From the NCBI GenBank assembly GCA_947457745.1, contig CANGWT010000001.1, forward strand, positions 1-33,723: 33,723 bases of DNA. The letters run 5' to 3'. Positions 15,092 through 23,921 of the stretch are shown here, piece after piece. The DNA comes from Burkholderiaceae bacterium. Lineage in GTDB: Bacteria; Pseudomonadota; Gammaproteobacteria; Burkholderiales; Burkholderiaceae. The notes under the pieces are model-generated. The model worked only from the letters and a program-made list of their open reading frames with translations, ran no database searches and was not told the origin of the DNA. Every line of letters begins with the position of its first letter. Position 1 is the first letter of the stretch. Position numbers and translations under genes: made by a program.

Positions 15092-16351
15092 GTGAAACCG
15101 ATCCTAAAGTCCGAAAAACTCAATCACGTCTGTTATGACATTCGTGGGCCTGTGCTGGAGCTCGCTCAGCGGATGGAGGAAGAGGGCCACAAAATTATCA
15201 AATTAAACATCGGCAATGTGGGTGTTTTTGGGTTTGATCCTCCAGAAGAGATTCAGTTGGACATGATCCGTAATTTGGGGAATGCCTCAGCGTACTCTGA
15301 TTCCAAAGGTATTTTTGCGGCCCGCAAAGCCATCATGCAATATTGCCAGGAAAAGGGCATTCAGGGCGTTACTTTGGATGACATCTATACCGGTAATGGG
15401 GTTTCTGAGTTAATCGTTCTCGCAATGAATGCATTGCTCAATAATGGCGATGAAGTCTTGGTGCCAGCTCCAGATTACCCTTTGTGGACAGCTGCCGTGA
15501 GTTTGTCCGGTGGTACTCCAGTGCATTACTTGTGTGATGAGTCCAAAGAGTGGGCGCCTGACTTAGCAGATTTACGCAAAAAGATTACACCGCGTACTAA
15601 GGCAATTGTGGTGATTAACCCCAATAATCCAACAGGTGCAATCTACTCAAAAGAGGTATTGATTGAGTTAACCTCAATTGCGCGTGAACATGGTTTGATT
15701 CTGTTTGCTGATGAGATTTACGACAAGATGCTTTACGACAAAGAGAAGCACGTCTCCTTAGCCTCTTTATCTACCGATGTGGTCACGATCACTTTTAATG
15801 GTTTATCCAAAAACTATCGCTCTTGCGGTTATCGCGCAGGCTGGATGGTAGTTTCTGGAGACAAAGAGATGATTCGCGATTACATCGAGGGACTCAATAT
15901 GTTGTCCTCAATGCGCCTGTGTGCGAACGTACCGGGTCAGTACGCCATTCAGACTGCTTTAGGCGGCTATCAAAGCATTAATGATCTAGTCAATGAAGGT
16001 GGACGTTTAGCCAAGCAGCGTGATCTCGCATGGAAACTCATTACCGAAATTCCGGGTGTAACTTGCGTTAAGCCAAAGTCTGCTTTGTATTTATTTCCAA
16101 AACTCGATTCCGAGATGTACCCGATTGAAGATGATCAGCAATTTGTAGCTGATCTTCTAAAAGAAGAAAAAGTATTGCTGGTGCAAGGCTCTGGTTTTAA
16201 TTGGGTCAAGTCAGATCACTTCCGTGTAGTGTTCTTACCTCATGAAGATGTGCTGAAAGAGGCTATTGGCCGTTTGGCACGCTTCCTAGAGCGTTACCGT
16301 AACAAACATAGTCGTAAAGCGGCTAATTCAACAGCAATAAAGGCATCATGA
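15092..16351 (+). CDS. alaA: Alanine transaminase AlaA-type aminotransferase
   Basis: Class I/II PLP enzyme making alanine from pyruvate and glutamate. The 419-residue product parallels E. coli AlaA closely: an N-terminal KLNHVCYDIRGPVLELA, LNIGNVGVFGFDPPEEI, GNGVSELIVLAMNALL, VPAPDYPLWTAAVSLSGG, INPNNPTGAIYS, FADEIYDKMLYD and the PLP Lys240 in TFNGLSKNYRSCGYRAGWM. It starts with GTG at 15092, diverging from the Mth938-arn operon across 79 bases. A short Lys/Ala-rich tail of about 15 residues extends past the family end. Its TGA overlaps the hom ATG by four bases, so it heads the threonine operon. Confidence 0.92.
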   Translation: MKPILKSEKLNHVCYDIRGPVLELAQRMEEEGHKIIKLNIGNVGVFGFDPPEEIQLDMIRNLGNASAYSDSKGIFAARKAIMQYCQEKGIQGVTLDDIYTGNGVSELIVLAMNALLNNGDEVLVPAPDYPLWTAAVSLSGGTPVHYLCDESKEWAPDLADLRKKITPRTKAIVVINPNNPTGAIYSKEVLIELTSIAREHGLILFADEIYDKMLYDKEKHVSLASLSTDVVTITFNGLSKNYRSCGYRAGWMVVSGDKEMIRDYIEGLNMLSSMRLCANVPGQYAIQTALGGYQSINDLVNEGGRLAKQRDLAWKLITEIPGVTCVKPKSALYLFPKLDSEMYPIEDDQQFVADLLKEEKVLLVQGSGFNWVKSDHFRVVFLPHEDVLKEAIGRLARFLERYRNKHSRKAANSTAIKAS

Positions 16352-17658
16352 AACCGATTCAAGTGGGTCTATTAGGTATTGGCACTGTAGGTGGTGGCGT
16401 ATTTACTGTTCTCGAGCGCAACCAAGATGAAATTACACGTCGTGCTGGTCGCGGTATTCGCATTCATACGGTTGCCGACCTCAATGTAGAACGTGCCAAA
16501 GAGTTGGTAACGGACCGTGCACTGGTGGTCAGTGATGCTCGTGCTGTGATTAATAATCCTGAGATCGATATTGTTGTTGAGTTGATTGGTGGTTACGGCA
16601 TTGCTAAGGACTTGGTCCTTCAGGCAATCGCTGCTGGCAAACATGTAGTTACAGCTAATAAGGCTTTGATCGCAGTACATGGCAATGAGATTTTCAAAGC
16701 TGCCCACGAAAAGGGTGTGATGGTCGCGTTTGAAGCGGCTGTTGCTGGCGGCATCCCAATTATCAAAGCGCTTCGTGAAGGTTTAACTGCAAATCGCATC
16801 GAGTGGATCGCTGGCATCATCAACGGCACAACCAATTTTATTCTTTCTGAGATGCGCGACAAAGGCTTGGACTTTGCGACGGTCTTGAAAGAAGCCCAGC
16901 GTTTGGGTTACGCAGAGGCAGATCCTACATTTGATATTGAAGGTGTAGATGCTGCCCATAAGGCCACCATCATGAGTGCAATTGCCTTTGGTATTCCCAT
17001 GCAATTTAAGAAAGCACACATTGAGGGTATTACTAAGTTAGATGCCATCGACATTAAATATGCTGAGCAGTTGGGTTATCGCATCAAGTTGCTTGGCATT
17101 GCGAAGAAGACAACTGCTGGTGTTGAGTTGCGCGTGCACCCAACCTTGATTCCAACAAAACGCTTGATTGCAAACGTTGAGGGTGCCATGAATGCCGTTC
17201 AGGTATTCGGTGATGCTGTTGGCACTACGCTTTACTACGGCAAGGGCGCAGGCTCAGAGCCAACCGCTTCTGCTGTGATTGCGGACTTAGTGGATATCAC
17301 TCGTTTATTAGGCGCGAGTCCAGAGAGCCGGGTTCCTTATTTGGCGTTCCAGCCAGATGCAGTGCGTGATATCACCGTATTGCCAATGGGTGAAATTACC
17401 ACGAGCTATTATTTGCGTTTGCGCGTAGCGGATCAAGCTGGTGTCTTGGCTGACATTACTAAAATTTTGGCGGCTCACAGCATCTCGATTGATGCCCTCT
17501 TGCAAAAAGAAGCTGACGAAGGCGAAAGTCAAACCGACTTAGTTGCACTAACCCATGAGACTAAAGAAAAGCACATGCTGGCAGCAATTCAGGAAATTCA
17601 GAATCTGAAAACTGTTGCCGGTGAAGTAGTGAAGATTCGTTTAGAAAATCTGTCCTAA
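16348..17658 (+). CDS. hom: Homoserine dehydrogenase
   Basis: NAD(P)-dependent reduction of aspartate semialdehyde to homoserine, the branch step to threonine and methionine. The 436-residue protein is the monofunctional form with regulatory tail. The Rossmann motif VGLLGIGTVGGGVF is at residues 6-19, NKALIAVHG near 105, the family signature AFEAAVAGGIPIIKALREGL at about 128-147, and NGTTNFILSEM near 158. The C-terminal ACT domain begins around residue 352 (LRVADQAGVLADITKILAAH) and probably binds threonine for feedback inhibition. The start overlaps the alaA stop (ATGA), and thrC follows after nine bases. Confidence 0.97.
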   Translation: MKPIQVGLLGIGTVGGGVFTVLERNQDEITRRAGRGIRIHTVADLNVERAKELVTDRALVVSDARAVINNPEIDIVVELIGGYGIAKDLVLQAIAAGKHVVTANKALIAVHGNEIFKAAHEKGVMVAFEAAVAGGIPIIKALREGLTANRIEWIAGIINGTTNFILSEMRDKGLDFATVLKEAQRLGYAEADPTFDIEGVDAAHKATIMSAIAFGIPMQFKKAHIEGITKLDAIDIKYAEQLGYRIKLLGIAKKTTAGVELRVHPTLIPTKRLIANVEGAMNAVQVFGDAVGTTLYYGKGAGSEPTASAVIADLVDITRLLGASPESRVPYLAFQPDAVRDITVLPMGEITTSYYLRLRVADQAGVLADITKILAAHSISIDALLQKEADEGESQTDLVALTHETKEKHMLAAIQEIQNLKTVAGEVVKIRLENLS

Positions 17659-17667
17659 TACAAATAC

Positions 17668-19110
17668 ATGCGTTACCAATCTACTCGGGGCAATAGCCCA
17701 CAGCAATCCTTTTTAGAAATTCTGCTTGGCGGATTAGCGCCAGACGGCGGCTTGTATCTGCCGACAGAGTATCCACAAGTTACTAAAGCGCAGTTAGATG
17801 CTTGGCGTGGCATGTCCTATGCTGATCTCGCTTATGAAGTCTTAAGTCTTTATTGCGACGATATTCCTGAGGTAGATCTGCGTGCTCTATTGCGTAAAAC
17901 CTATACAGAGCAGGTCTACTGTAATGGCCGCACTGAAGATAATGCTAAAGACATCACGCCATTGCATTGGTTGGGTGAAGAGCAGGGTACGCGTATTGGT
18001 TTGCTCAGCTTGTCTAATGGACCTACATTGGCATTTAAAGATATGGCGATGCAGTTACTCGGCAACCTTTTTGAATACGCCTTAAAGAAGAATGGTCAGA
18101 AGCTCAACATTTTGGGTGCGACATCCGGTGATACTGGAAGTGCTGCTGAATACGCAATGCGCGGCAAAGAGGGTGTAAAGGTATTTATGCTTTCACCACG
18201 TGGCAAGATGAGTTCATTCCAGTCTGCCCAAATGTATTCTCTGCAGGACCCAAACATCTTTAACTTGGCAGTTGCTGGCGTATTCGATGATTGCCAAGAT
18301 ATCGTAAAGGCAGTGAGTAATGACCATAGCTTTAAAGCGAATCACCAAATTGGTACAGTCAATTCTATTAACTGGGGTCGTGTAGTTGCTCAGGTGGTGT
18401 ATTACTTCCAGGGCTATTTACTGGCTACAAAATCTAGCGATGAAAAAGTGTCGTTCACTGTGCCCTCAGGTAACTTTGGCAATATCTGTGCCGGTCACAT
18501 TGCCCGCATGATGGGTTTGCCAATCTCACATTTGATTGCAGCTACGAACGAAAACGATGTGCTCGACGAGTTCTTCCGCACTGGTATCTATCGTGCACGT
18601 AAGTCTGCTGAAACTTTGCATACCTCTAGCCCATCTATGGATATTTCTAAGGCGAGCAACTTTGAGCGCTTTGTATTTGATTTCATGGGTAAGGACGGTA
18701 AGGCAACTGCTGACATGTTTAAGCAAGTGGATGAGGCAGGCGGCTTTGATATTTCTAGAGACGCCGTCTTTAAGGAAATTGCGCAGTATGGATTTCAATC
18801 TGGCCGCAGTACCCATGAAAATCGTCTAGAAACGATTCGTAATATTGATGCGCAGTATGGTGTGATGATTGATACGCATACGGCGGATGGTGTGAAGGTT
18901 GCGCGCGAACACTTGCAGGCAGACATTCCCATGATTGTTTTGGAAACTGCTTTGCCTATTAAGTTTGAAGAAACGATTGAAGTAGCATTAGGGCGCCCAG
19001 CAGAATGCCCACCAGCATTTAAAGATATCAAGTCAAGGCCACAGCGCGTTGAAAATATCGATGCCGATGTCAATCAAGTTAAAAACTTCATTACTGCCCA
19101 CACCAACTAA
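17668..19110 (+). CDS. thrC: Threonine synthase
   Basis: PLP enzyme converting O-phosphohomoserine to threonine. The 480-residue product belongs to the longer proteobacterial/fungal class of threonine synthase, starting MRYQSTRG with LGGLAPDGGLYLP near residue 20. The PLP Lys124 lies in GPTLAFKDMAMQLLG, the phosphate-binding loop is ATSGDTGSAAEYAM, and FTVPSGNFGNICAGHIARMMGLP is also diagnostic. It follows hom by nine bases and precedes moeA by 17, so alaA-hom-thrC-moeA-moaD-moaE look like one transcript. The ribosome binding site before ATG 17668 is weak, which suggests coupling to hom. Confidence 0.97.
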   Translation: MRYQSTRGNSPQQSFLEILLGGLAPDGGLYLPTEYPQVTKAQLDAWRGMSYADLAYEVLSLYCDDIPEVDLRALLRKTYTEQVYCNGRTEDNAKDITPLHWLGEEQGTRIGLLSLSNGPTLAFKDMAMQLLGNLFEYALKKNGQKLNILGATSGDTGSAAEYAMRGKEGVKVFMLSPRGKMSSFQSAQMYSLQDPNIFNLAVAGVFDDCQDIVKAVSNDHSFKANHQIGTVNSINWGRVVAQVVYYFQGYLLATKSSDEKVSFTVPSGNFGNICAGHIARMMGLPISHLIAATNENDVLDEFFRTGIYRARKSAETLHTSSPSMDISKASNFERFVFDFMGKDGKATADMFKQVDEAGGFDISRDAVFKEIAQYGFQSGRSTHENRLETIRNIDAQYGVMIDTHTADGVKVAREHLQADIPMIVLETALPIKFEETIEVALGRPAECPPAFKDIKSRPQRVENIDADVNQVKNFITAHTN

Positions 19111-19127
19111 CTTAGAAATCAATTGCC

Positions 19128-20381
19128 ATGACTAAGCCTCCGATGTTGACTGCTCAGCAGGCTTTGGATCACTTGCTTTCTCACGCAAAGCCTGTGATCG
19201 AAACTGAAACACTTGCGATGCAAGTTGCTTTAGGACGTGTGCTTGCACAGAGTGTCGATAGCCTTGTAGACGTACCTCCACTCGATAACACCTCAATGGA
19301 TGGTTATGCTGTGCGTACTACGGATACCAATACTCCAGGCCAAACACTCAAAATTGCGCAACGCATTCCGGCGGGATCCATGGGAACTCAGCTCGAGCCA
19401 GGCACTGCTGCCAGAATCTTCACGGGTGCGCCAGTCCCTCCGGGTGCAGATGCCGTTGTAATGCAAGAAGACTGCTCGACTCCAGAAGGGGCAAGCGACC
19501 AGGTGCAAGTCAATATCGCACCAACATCAGGTCAATGGATTCGTCGCAGAGGCGAGGATCTGACTTCAGGCAAAACAGCCCTTACTGCAGGTACTTTTCT
19601 GCGCCCACAAGAATTAGGTGTTGCAGCGTCTGCCGGCTTAACGCATTTGACTGTAAAGCGTAAAGTGAGAGTCGCTGCATTTTTCACTGGTGATGAGCTG
19701 TCCCTGCCAGGTGAGCCACTCAAGCCGGGCGGCATTTACAACTCCAATCGCGACACGCTATTGGCGTGCATCAAATCTTTAGGTTGCGATGCCACTGACT
19801 TTGGAATTGTTCCTGACAGTCTTGATGCCACTAAAGAAACGCTTCGGAAAGCCAGTAAAGATCATGATCTGATTATCACTTCTGGTGGTGTATCTGTTGG
19901 CGAGGAAGATCACATTAAGCCAGCAGTTACCGCTGAAGGTAGGCTGGATCTCTGGCAGATCGCCATTAAGCCGGGTAAGCCTTTGGCTTTTGGTGCTGTC
20001 CGTAAATCAGGTGATGTAAAGAGTTATGCAACCGAAGCTGAAACTTGGTTTATCGGTTTACCTGGTAACCCAGTATCGAGTTTTGTGACTTTTCTATTAT
20101 TTGTACGCCCATTCATTTTGAGGTTACAAGGGCGAGATGTAGGTTTGCCGCAGTCTTACCCCATGCGCGCTGACTTTGATTGGCTTAAGGCTGATCGTCG
20201 TAACGAATTTCTGAGGGTCAAGATCAATGCGCAGGGTGGTTTGGATCTCTTCCCCAATCAAAGCTCAGGGGTACTTACTAGCGCCTCTTGGGGGGATGGC
20301 TTAGTAGATTGTCCGCCGGGAGAAGTATTTAAGTCTGGCGATATAGTGAAGTACATTCCATTTAGTGCACTTCTTTCCTAG
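19128..20381 (+). CDS. moeA: Molybdopterin molybdenumtransferase
   Basis: Inserts molybdate into adenylylated molybdopterin in the last step of cofactor synthesis. The 417-residue product is of normal MoeA length. It shows PLDNTSMDGYAVR at about 47-59, FTGAPVPPGADAVVMQED, the molybdopterin-binding domain with SNRDTLLACIKSLG, TSGGVSVGEEDHIKP near 250, FIGLPGNPVSSFVTFLLF near 310, and a C-terminal domain IV. It lies 17 bases after thrC and 18 before moaD. Its pairing with moaD-moaE is functional; the link to threonine synthesis is only positional, as seen in related genera. Confidence 0.95.
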   Translation: MTKPPMLTAQQALDHLLSHAKPVIETETLAMQVALGRVLAQSVDSLVDVPPLDNTSMDGYAVRTTDTNTPGQTLKIAQRIPAGSMGTQLEPGTAARIFTGAPVPPGADAVVMQEDCSTPEGASDQVQVNIAPTSGQWIRRRGEDLTSGKTALTAGTFLRPQELGVAASAGLTHLTVKRKVRVAAFFTGDELSLPGEPLKPGGIYNSNRDTLLACIKSLGCDATDFGIVPDSLDATKETLRKASKDHDLIITSGGVSVGEEDHIKPAVTAEGRLDLWQIAIKPGKPLAFGAVRKSGDVKSYATEAETWFIGLPGNPVSSFVTFLLFVRPFILRLQGRDVGLPQSYPMRADFDWLKADRRNEFLRVKINAQGGLDLFPNQSSGVLTSASWGDGLVDCPPGEVFKSGDIVKYIPFSALLS

Positions 20382-20399
20382 TCGTATTAGGATTCTGAT

Positions 20400-20657
20400 A
20401 TGAAACTCGAATTACGATTCTTTGCGTCCCTAAGAGAAGGCCTTGGACTTTCTGGCGAGAGTATTGAAACTCCACCGGAAGTAAAAACGATTGCTGACTT
20501 AAGAAACCATCTTATTCAGCGAGGCAATCCTTGGGCCGAAGTATTGGCAAGCGGCAAAGTGATTCGTTGCGCATTAAATCAAGAGATGGTGCGTGACTCT
20601 ACTCTTCTGGTGGAGGGGGCCGAAGTCGCTTTCTTTCCTCCGGTTACTGGTGGCTAA
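20400..20657 (+). CDS. moaD: Molybdopterin synthase sulfur carrier subunit
   Basis: Ubiquitin-fold sulfur carrier that delivers thiocarboxylate sulfur for the dithiolene of molybdopterin. The 85-residue product begins MKLELRFFASLREGLG and ends in the required Gly-Gly (FFPPVTGG), whose last Gly is thiocarboxylated. The RxALN motif before the C terminus (IRCALNQEM) is also typical. It starts 18 bases after moeA, and its stop lies one base from the moaE start, consistent with matched production of the two subunits of the MoaD2-MoaE2 complex. Confidence 0.95.
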   Translation: MKLELRFFASLREGLGLSGESIETPPEVKTIADLRNHLIQRGNPWAEVLASGKVIRCALNQEMVRDSTLLVEGAEVAFFPPVTGG

Positions 20658-20658
20658 G

Positions 20659-21117
20659 ATGCAGAATGATTTCATCCGCATTCAAGAGGCCGACTTTGAT
20701 CTAACAATCGAGGTAAAGGCACTGCGCAAGGATGATCCCCGTGTAGGTGCGGTAGTGACTTTCGTGGGTACCGTTCGGGATATAAATGATGGCAGTCAAG
20801 TTCAGGGTATGACACTAGAGCACTATCCTGGTATGACGGAAAAATCCTTAGAAGAAATCATCTTACAAGCTAGAAGCCGCTGGGATCTTTATAAGACGCT
20901 AGTCATCCATCGAGTGGGACCGCTTTTACCTGAAGATCAAATTGTTTTAGTGGCAGTCACCAGTGCTCACAGAGGTGAAGCATTTGCTGCTTGTGAGTTC
21001 ATCATGGACTACTTAAAAACAGCAGCACCATTTTGGAAAAAAGAAGAAACTCCGACAGGTAGCAAGTGGGTTGATGCTCGAGTGACTGATGATGCTGCAA
21101 TGGCACGCTGGAGTTAA
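20659..21117 (+). CDS. moaE: Molybdopterin synthase catalytic subunit
   Basis: Large subunit that receives sulfur from MoaD and converts precursor Z (cPMP) to molybdopterin. From ATG 20659 the product is 152 residues, matching E. coli MoaE. Landmarks are AVVTFVGTVRDIN (about 29-41), LEHYPGMTEKSLEEI, IHRVGPLLPEDQIVLVAVTSAHRGEAFAACEFIMDYLK with catalytic-region residues, and the C-terminal PFWKKEETPTGSKWVDAR holding the active-site Lys. An in-frame ATG 66 bases earlier lies inside moaD and is rejected. Last gene of the operon; the convergent FAD gene ends eight bases beyond. Confidence 0.96.
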   Translation: MQNDFIRIQEADFDLTIEVKALRKDDPRVGAVVTFVGTVRDINDGSQVQGMTLEHYPGMTEKSLEEIILQARSRWDLYKTLVIHRVGPLLPEDQIVLVAVTSAHRGEAFAACEFIMDYLKTAAPFWKKEETPTGSKWVDARVTDDAAMARWS

Positions 21118-21125
21118 TTTAGTTT

Positions 21126-22115
21126 TTATATCTGCTTGAGCGCTAAAGCTAGATTAAAACCGCTGAGCCAAGCACCTTCGACTCTGCCGCCATTAAGCCA
21201 GTCTCCGCAAAGTCCCAGCCCGACGTCTTGTAGCATAAGAAAGCCAATTGAATTTTCTAAACCCCCACTGGCATAGCGCCAGCGGTGCATGCTGATATCA
21301 GCATCCTCACAGTTAAAGCCCAATGCTGTCAGGCACTGCACCATTTGGTCTTGAGCATCCTCTTTGCTTAACTCAACATTGTTTTGACTCCAGTTAGGAC
21401 TACCATGAATGGTCCACGTGTTTCCCTTGCGCATTGGCTTTGATCCGTTTTGGCAAATCCAGCTAATGATTTCTTGGTTGATAAATGCTGCATCAAAATC
21501 TATATTCAACTGATTCGGAAAATTCGCCATCATGGTCCAGCAGGCCTTCATCTGTGCCGAGTTTGCAATATCAGAAGCCCTCACATCAACGCTCCGGAGC
21601 AAGGCGCTTGCCTGAGGAGTGGGCATTGCCAATACAACAAAATCGTATTGCGTTGCAATTTCATTGGCTTCATTGCACTGTAGATACCATTTTTCATCCT
21701 TTCGCCCCAGCTTGGAGATGGTTCTGTCATATTGAATGGAAAGGTTCTCAGCAAGATGCTTGCCTGGCGAGTTCATGTGGGGGGTACCAACATAGCGAAT
21801 ATCTTGTGAGTGACTTTCACGCCATGTCTTACCCTCATATACCTTGAGTTTCGGTTTCCAAGTAGCAGCAGTGCCGGCCTGTATCCAACTTTGTACTTCT
21901 TGAATAAATCGTGGATCTCTGGCAGTAAAGTACTGAGCGCCATGATCAGCAGACCAGTCTTGCGTGCGACGGGTACTCATGCGTCCGCCAGGACCGCGAC
22001 TCTTTTCAAAGATATCTACTGATATACCGTGTGACTGTAGTTCCCTCGCACAAGCGAGGCCTGCAATTCCTGCGCCAATCATCGCTACCTTATTAATTGC
22101 TTTGGTGCTGTTCAT
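21126..22115 (-). CDS. Renalase-like FAD/NAD(P)-dependent oxidoreductase
   Basis: Predicted FAD flavoprotein of the amine-oxidase/renalase-like group (COG3380). In 329 residues it has an N-terminal dinucleotide motif VAMIGAGIAGLACARELQ at about 11-28, the FAD-ribose acidic residue in VDIFEKSRGPGGRMSTRR, and DHGAQYFTARDPRF near 57. The C-terminal FAD contact reads GLGLCGDWLNGGRVEGAWLSG. The substrate is unknown; an oxidase or dehydrogenase acting on a small amine or reduced nicotinamide is the family expectation. Its ATG overlaps the end of alkB by four bases, so the two are co-transcribed; no shared pathway is evident. Confidence 0.85.
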   Translation of the reverse strand: MNSTKAINKVAMIGAGIAGLACARELQSHGISVDIFEKSRGPGGRMSTRRTQDWSADHGAQYFTARDPRFIQEVQSWIQAGTAATWKPKLKVYEGKTWRESHSQDIRYVGTPHMNSPGKHLAENLSIQYDRTISKLGRKDEKWYLQCNEANEIATQYDFVVLAMPTPQASALLRSVDVRASDIANSAQMKACWTMMANFPNQLNIDFDAAFINQEIISWICQNGSKPMRKGNTWTIHGSPNWSQNNVELSKEDAQDQMVQCLTALGFNCEDADISMHRWRYASGGLENSIGFLMLQDVGLGLCGDWLNGGRVEGAWLSGFNLALALKQI

Positions 22116-22735
22116 GTTCTGGGGAGTATTTTGCGAAAGGTGAGATTGATTCGTGGATTCATCACAGTCTTAGTTTTGAGAAGACTGTGATGCCAGTGAT
22201 CTTGAACAGGAGCGTGCATGATGAGAAGGCTGCCGTGTTCAAGAAATACCGACACTGTCGTTTTATCCTGCTTATGACGAAATGCAAATTTACGTCGAGC
22301 ACCCAAGCTGATTGATGCGATCGGGGTTGCGCTATCCAACTCTTTTTCATTATCACTATGCCAACCCATACCTTCATCACCATTGTGGTAAAGGTTGAGT
22401 AGGCAAGAGTTATAGCTATAGCCCATCCTTTCTTCAAGTTGATACTTGATTTGAAGCAACTCTTCCGTCCAGCCCTGAGGAATTTTTTCGATACCCGAGT
22501 AGGTATAGCGGTATTGGGGGTCTCCCACCCAGGCAACTTTTCTCGTGGTTGTTACTAACTTACCAAACATATTAATTTGGTCTGCTTTCCAAACAAGGGA
22601 GTGCAGCAAGCTTTCAAAAAAATGATCGGATTCATCTGCTTTGTAAAAATGACTGAAATACTCAGCCCGACCATCCTTCTCCAATAGATGGATTGGATTG
22701 GACGATTCTGGAGAGTCAAATAAGGAGTTTTGCAT
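22112..22735 (-). CDS. alkB: AlkB-like 2-oxoglutarate/Fe(II)-dependent dioxygenase
   Basis: Predicted oxidative demethylase that repairs alkylated bases in DNA or RNA. The 207-residue product has the AlkB-family iron site: His126 and Asp128 in GMGWHSDNE, and distal His183 in QDHWHHSLLKTK. The oxoglutarate-binding arginines are in PRINLTFR (Arg195, Arg201). LLNLYHNGDEGMGWHSD and SLGARRKFAFRHK are also typical; the sequence looks nearer to the AlkB2/3-type (ALKBH2/3) group than to E. coli AlkB. It is upstream of, and overlaps, the FAD gene, and diverges from the five-Cys small protein gene across a 91-base gap. The gene symbol is used at family level. Confidence 0.87.
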   Translation of the reverse strand: MQNSLFDSPESSNPIHLLEKDGRAEYFSHFYKADESDHFFESLLHSLVWKADQINMFGKLVTTTRKVAWVGDPQYRYTYSGIEKIPQGWTEELLQIKYQLEERMGYSYNSCLLNLYHNGDEGMGWHSDNEKELDSATPIASISLGARRKFAFRHKQDKTTVSVFLEHGSLLIMHAPVQDHWHHSLLKTKTVMNPRINLTFRKILPRT

Positions 22736-22826
22736 TTTTTACTAATCAAGCGAGGGTCGCACATTATTTCAATAAAAACCCTAGAATAGACTGCATTATG
22801 AATTGTTCAGGACTAAGAGGTTGATT

Positions 22827-23012
22827 ATGAAAGCACCCGATAAACGTTGCTGCGGCTCAGGGGTTTGCATTATTAATGAGACAGGGGAATGCTGGTGTGG
22901 CCAAGTATGGGATGGCGAGAAAATGAGTGCGCCACCTCTCATGTCAGCAAAAATCCAACCCACCGACTCCGAATCTATAAATCCCAAACCCGAATCCCAG
23001 GACCCTATTTAA
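22827..23012 (+). CDS. Small five-cysteine protein of unknown function
   Basis: A 61-residue reading frame with AGAGG seven bases before ATG 22827. I do not recognise a named family. Residues 8-24 hold five cysteines in the pattern CC-x4-C-x7-C-x-C (CCGSGVCIINETGECWCG), a spacing that could bind a metal or form disulfides. It is followed by QVWDGEKM and then a Pro/Ser-rich, probably unstructured tail of about 30 residues. There is no signal peptide, so it is probably cytoplasmic. It is transcribed alone, divergent from alkB and convergent with the DUF2236 gene. A start at 22803 is possible but lacks a ribosome binding site. Confidence 0.72.
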   Translation: MKAPDKRCCGSGVCIINETGECWCGQVWDGEKMSAPPLMSAKIQPTDSESINPKPESQDPI

Positions 23013-23047
23013 TATTAGTTTGACTAGCGGACTGTTCTACTACCTTC

Positions 23048-23917
23048 TTATTTAGTGGCTCCGTAGACTCTACGGAGCGAGTGAGCAGCTACACCATCTT
23101 TCAGCGCCTCCCTCACGGGAATTGCCATCAGTCGAATAGCAGATTGCATGGCTAGTCGCTCCAGTCGGCTTGGTTGTGGCCGTTGAATAATCGGGTATGC
23201 CCAATCAGGTAAATTCAGAAAGCCTGCCCGACTGATCATACTTACAAAAGGTTTAGCGGTGAGATTACTGGGAAAGTTATCTAGCATCCCGATAATGCTT
23301 TTAGCTCTCTCCCCGTAGTGAAGTTGGGGGATGTATTGCCTAATAGCTTGCTCCGTACCTACATAGGTATCAGGTAGATCAATCGCTCCTAATTTCTCCC
23401 CGAGCATTTTCATTTCTGCAAAATACTGATCCTTTTGCTTTGTGCTAAGAGCTTCGCTTCGGTATGGCTCATAAGAGCACATAAAACTCCGGGCTTCTGT
23501 TAAGTGAACCCATGCGAGTAGTTCTGGATCATCCGCCCTATAGGGTTGATTAAATTCATCAAGCCCGGTGACCTTTTGATGAATTAGATTAACGCGGTTG
23601 ATAGCCTTATTCGCCATATCATGCGAGCCGTAGGTAGTTGCGGCAATGAAGAACGCTGTTCTTCCTAGCCTGCCTTTAAGGTCTTGCCTGAAGCTGGAAT
23701 GATCCCATACGCCAGCAAGCGCTTTTGGGTGAAGGGCTTGCAGTACCAGCGAGCTAATGCCACCGATCATCATAGAAATAAAATCTGCATGCACCTTCCA
23801 TGCGACAGACTCTGGACCAAACAAACCCCTATCACCTACAGGTTCAAGAAATGCTACAGGCGGACCGCCACCTCCGACCATTTCTCGAATTGACCGACGA
23901 ATGAGTTCATCAATCAT
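23048..23917 (-). CDS. MpaB/DUF2236 family oxygenase-like protein
   Basis: Predicted all-helical heme-binding-type protein of the MpaB/rubber-oxygenase (Lcp) superfamily; the reaction is unknown. In 289 residues it shows the family start FGPESVAWKVHADFISMMIGGISSLVLQALHP (about 33-64), GRLGRTAFFIAATTYGSHDMANKAINRVNLIH with His98 in the expected heme-ligand region, and ELLAWVHLTEARSFMCSYEPYR. It begins four bases after the Lon-N-domain gene, so the pair is one operon. A perfect 9-bp hairpin spans its last codons. Confidence 0.83.
   Translation of the reverse strand: MIDELIRRSIREMVGGGGPPVAFLEPVGDRGLFGPESVAWKVHADFISMMIGGISSLVLQALHPKALAGVWDHSSFRQDLKGRLGRTAFFIAATTYGSHDMANKAINRVNLIHQKVTGLDEFNQPYRADDPELLAWVHLTEARSFMCSYEPYRSEALSTKQKDQYFAEMKMLGEKLGAIDLPDTYVGTEQAIRQYIPQLHYGERAKSIIGMLDNFPSNLTAKPFVSMISRAGFLNLPDWAYPIIQRPQPSRLERLAMQSAIRLMAIPVREALKDGVAAHSLRRVYGATK
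23058..23078. terminator. Hairpin at the end of two convergent genes
   Basis: GCTCCGTAG (23058-23066) and CTACGGAGC (23070-23078) form a perfect 9-bp stem with a three-base loop, inside the last codons of the DUF2236 gene and 45 bases past the stop of the convergent small gene. Neither strand has a T tract, so it may be a weak bidirectional terminator or a 3'-end stabiliser. Confidence 0.4.
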
Positions 23918-23921
23918 CTTG

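Noticed and set aside
20593..20658. moaE start at 20593
   Set aside because: It lies in another frame inside moaD. ATG 20659, one base after the moaD stop, gives the normal MoaE length.
21450..22315. Plus-strand frames of 70-120 codons across the FAD and alkB genes, and similar frames opposite other genes
   Set aside because: They are antisense shadows of well-supported genes, with no family resemblance and no ribosome binding sites.
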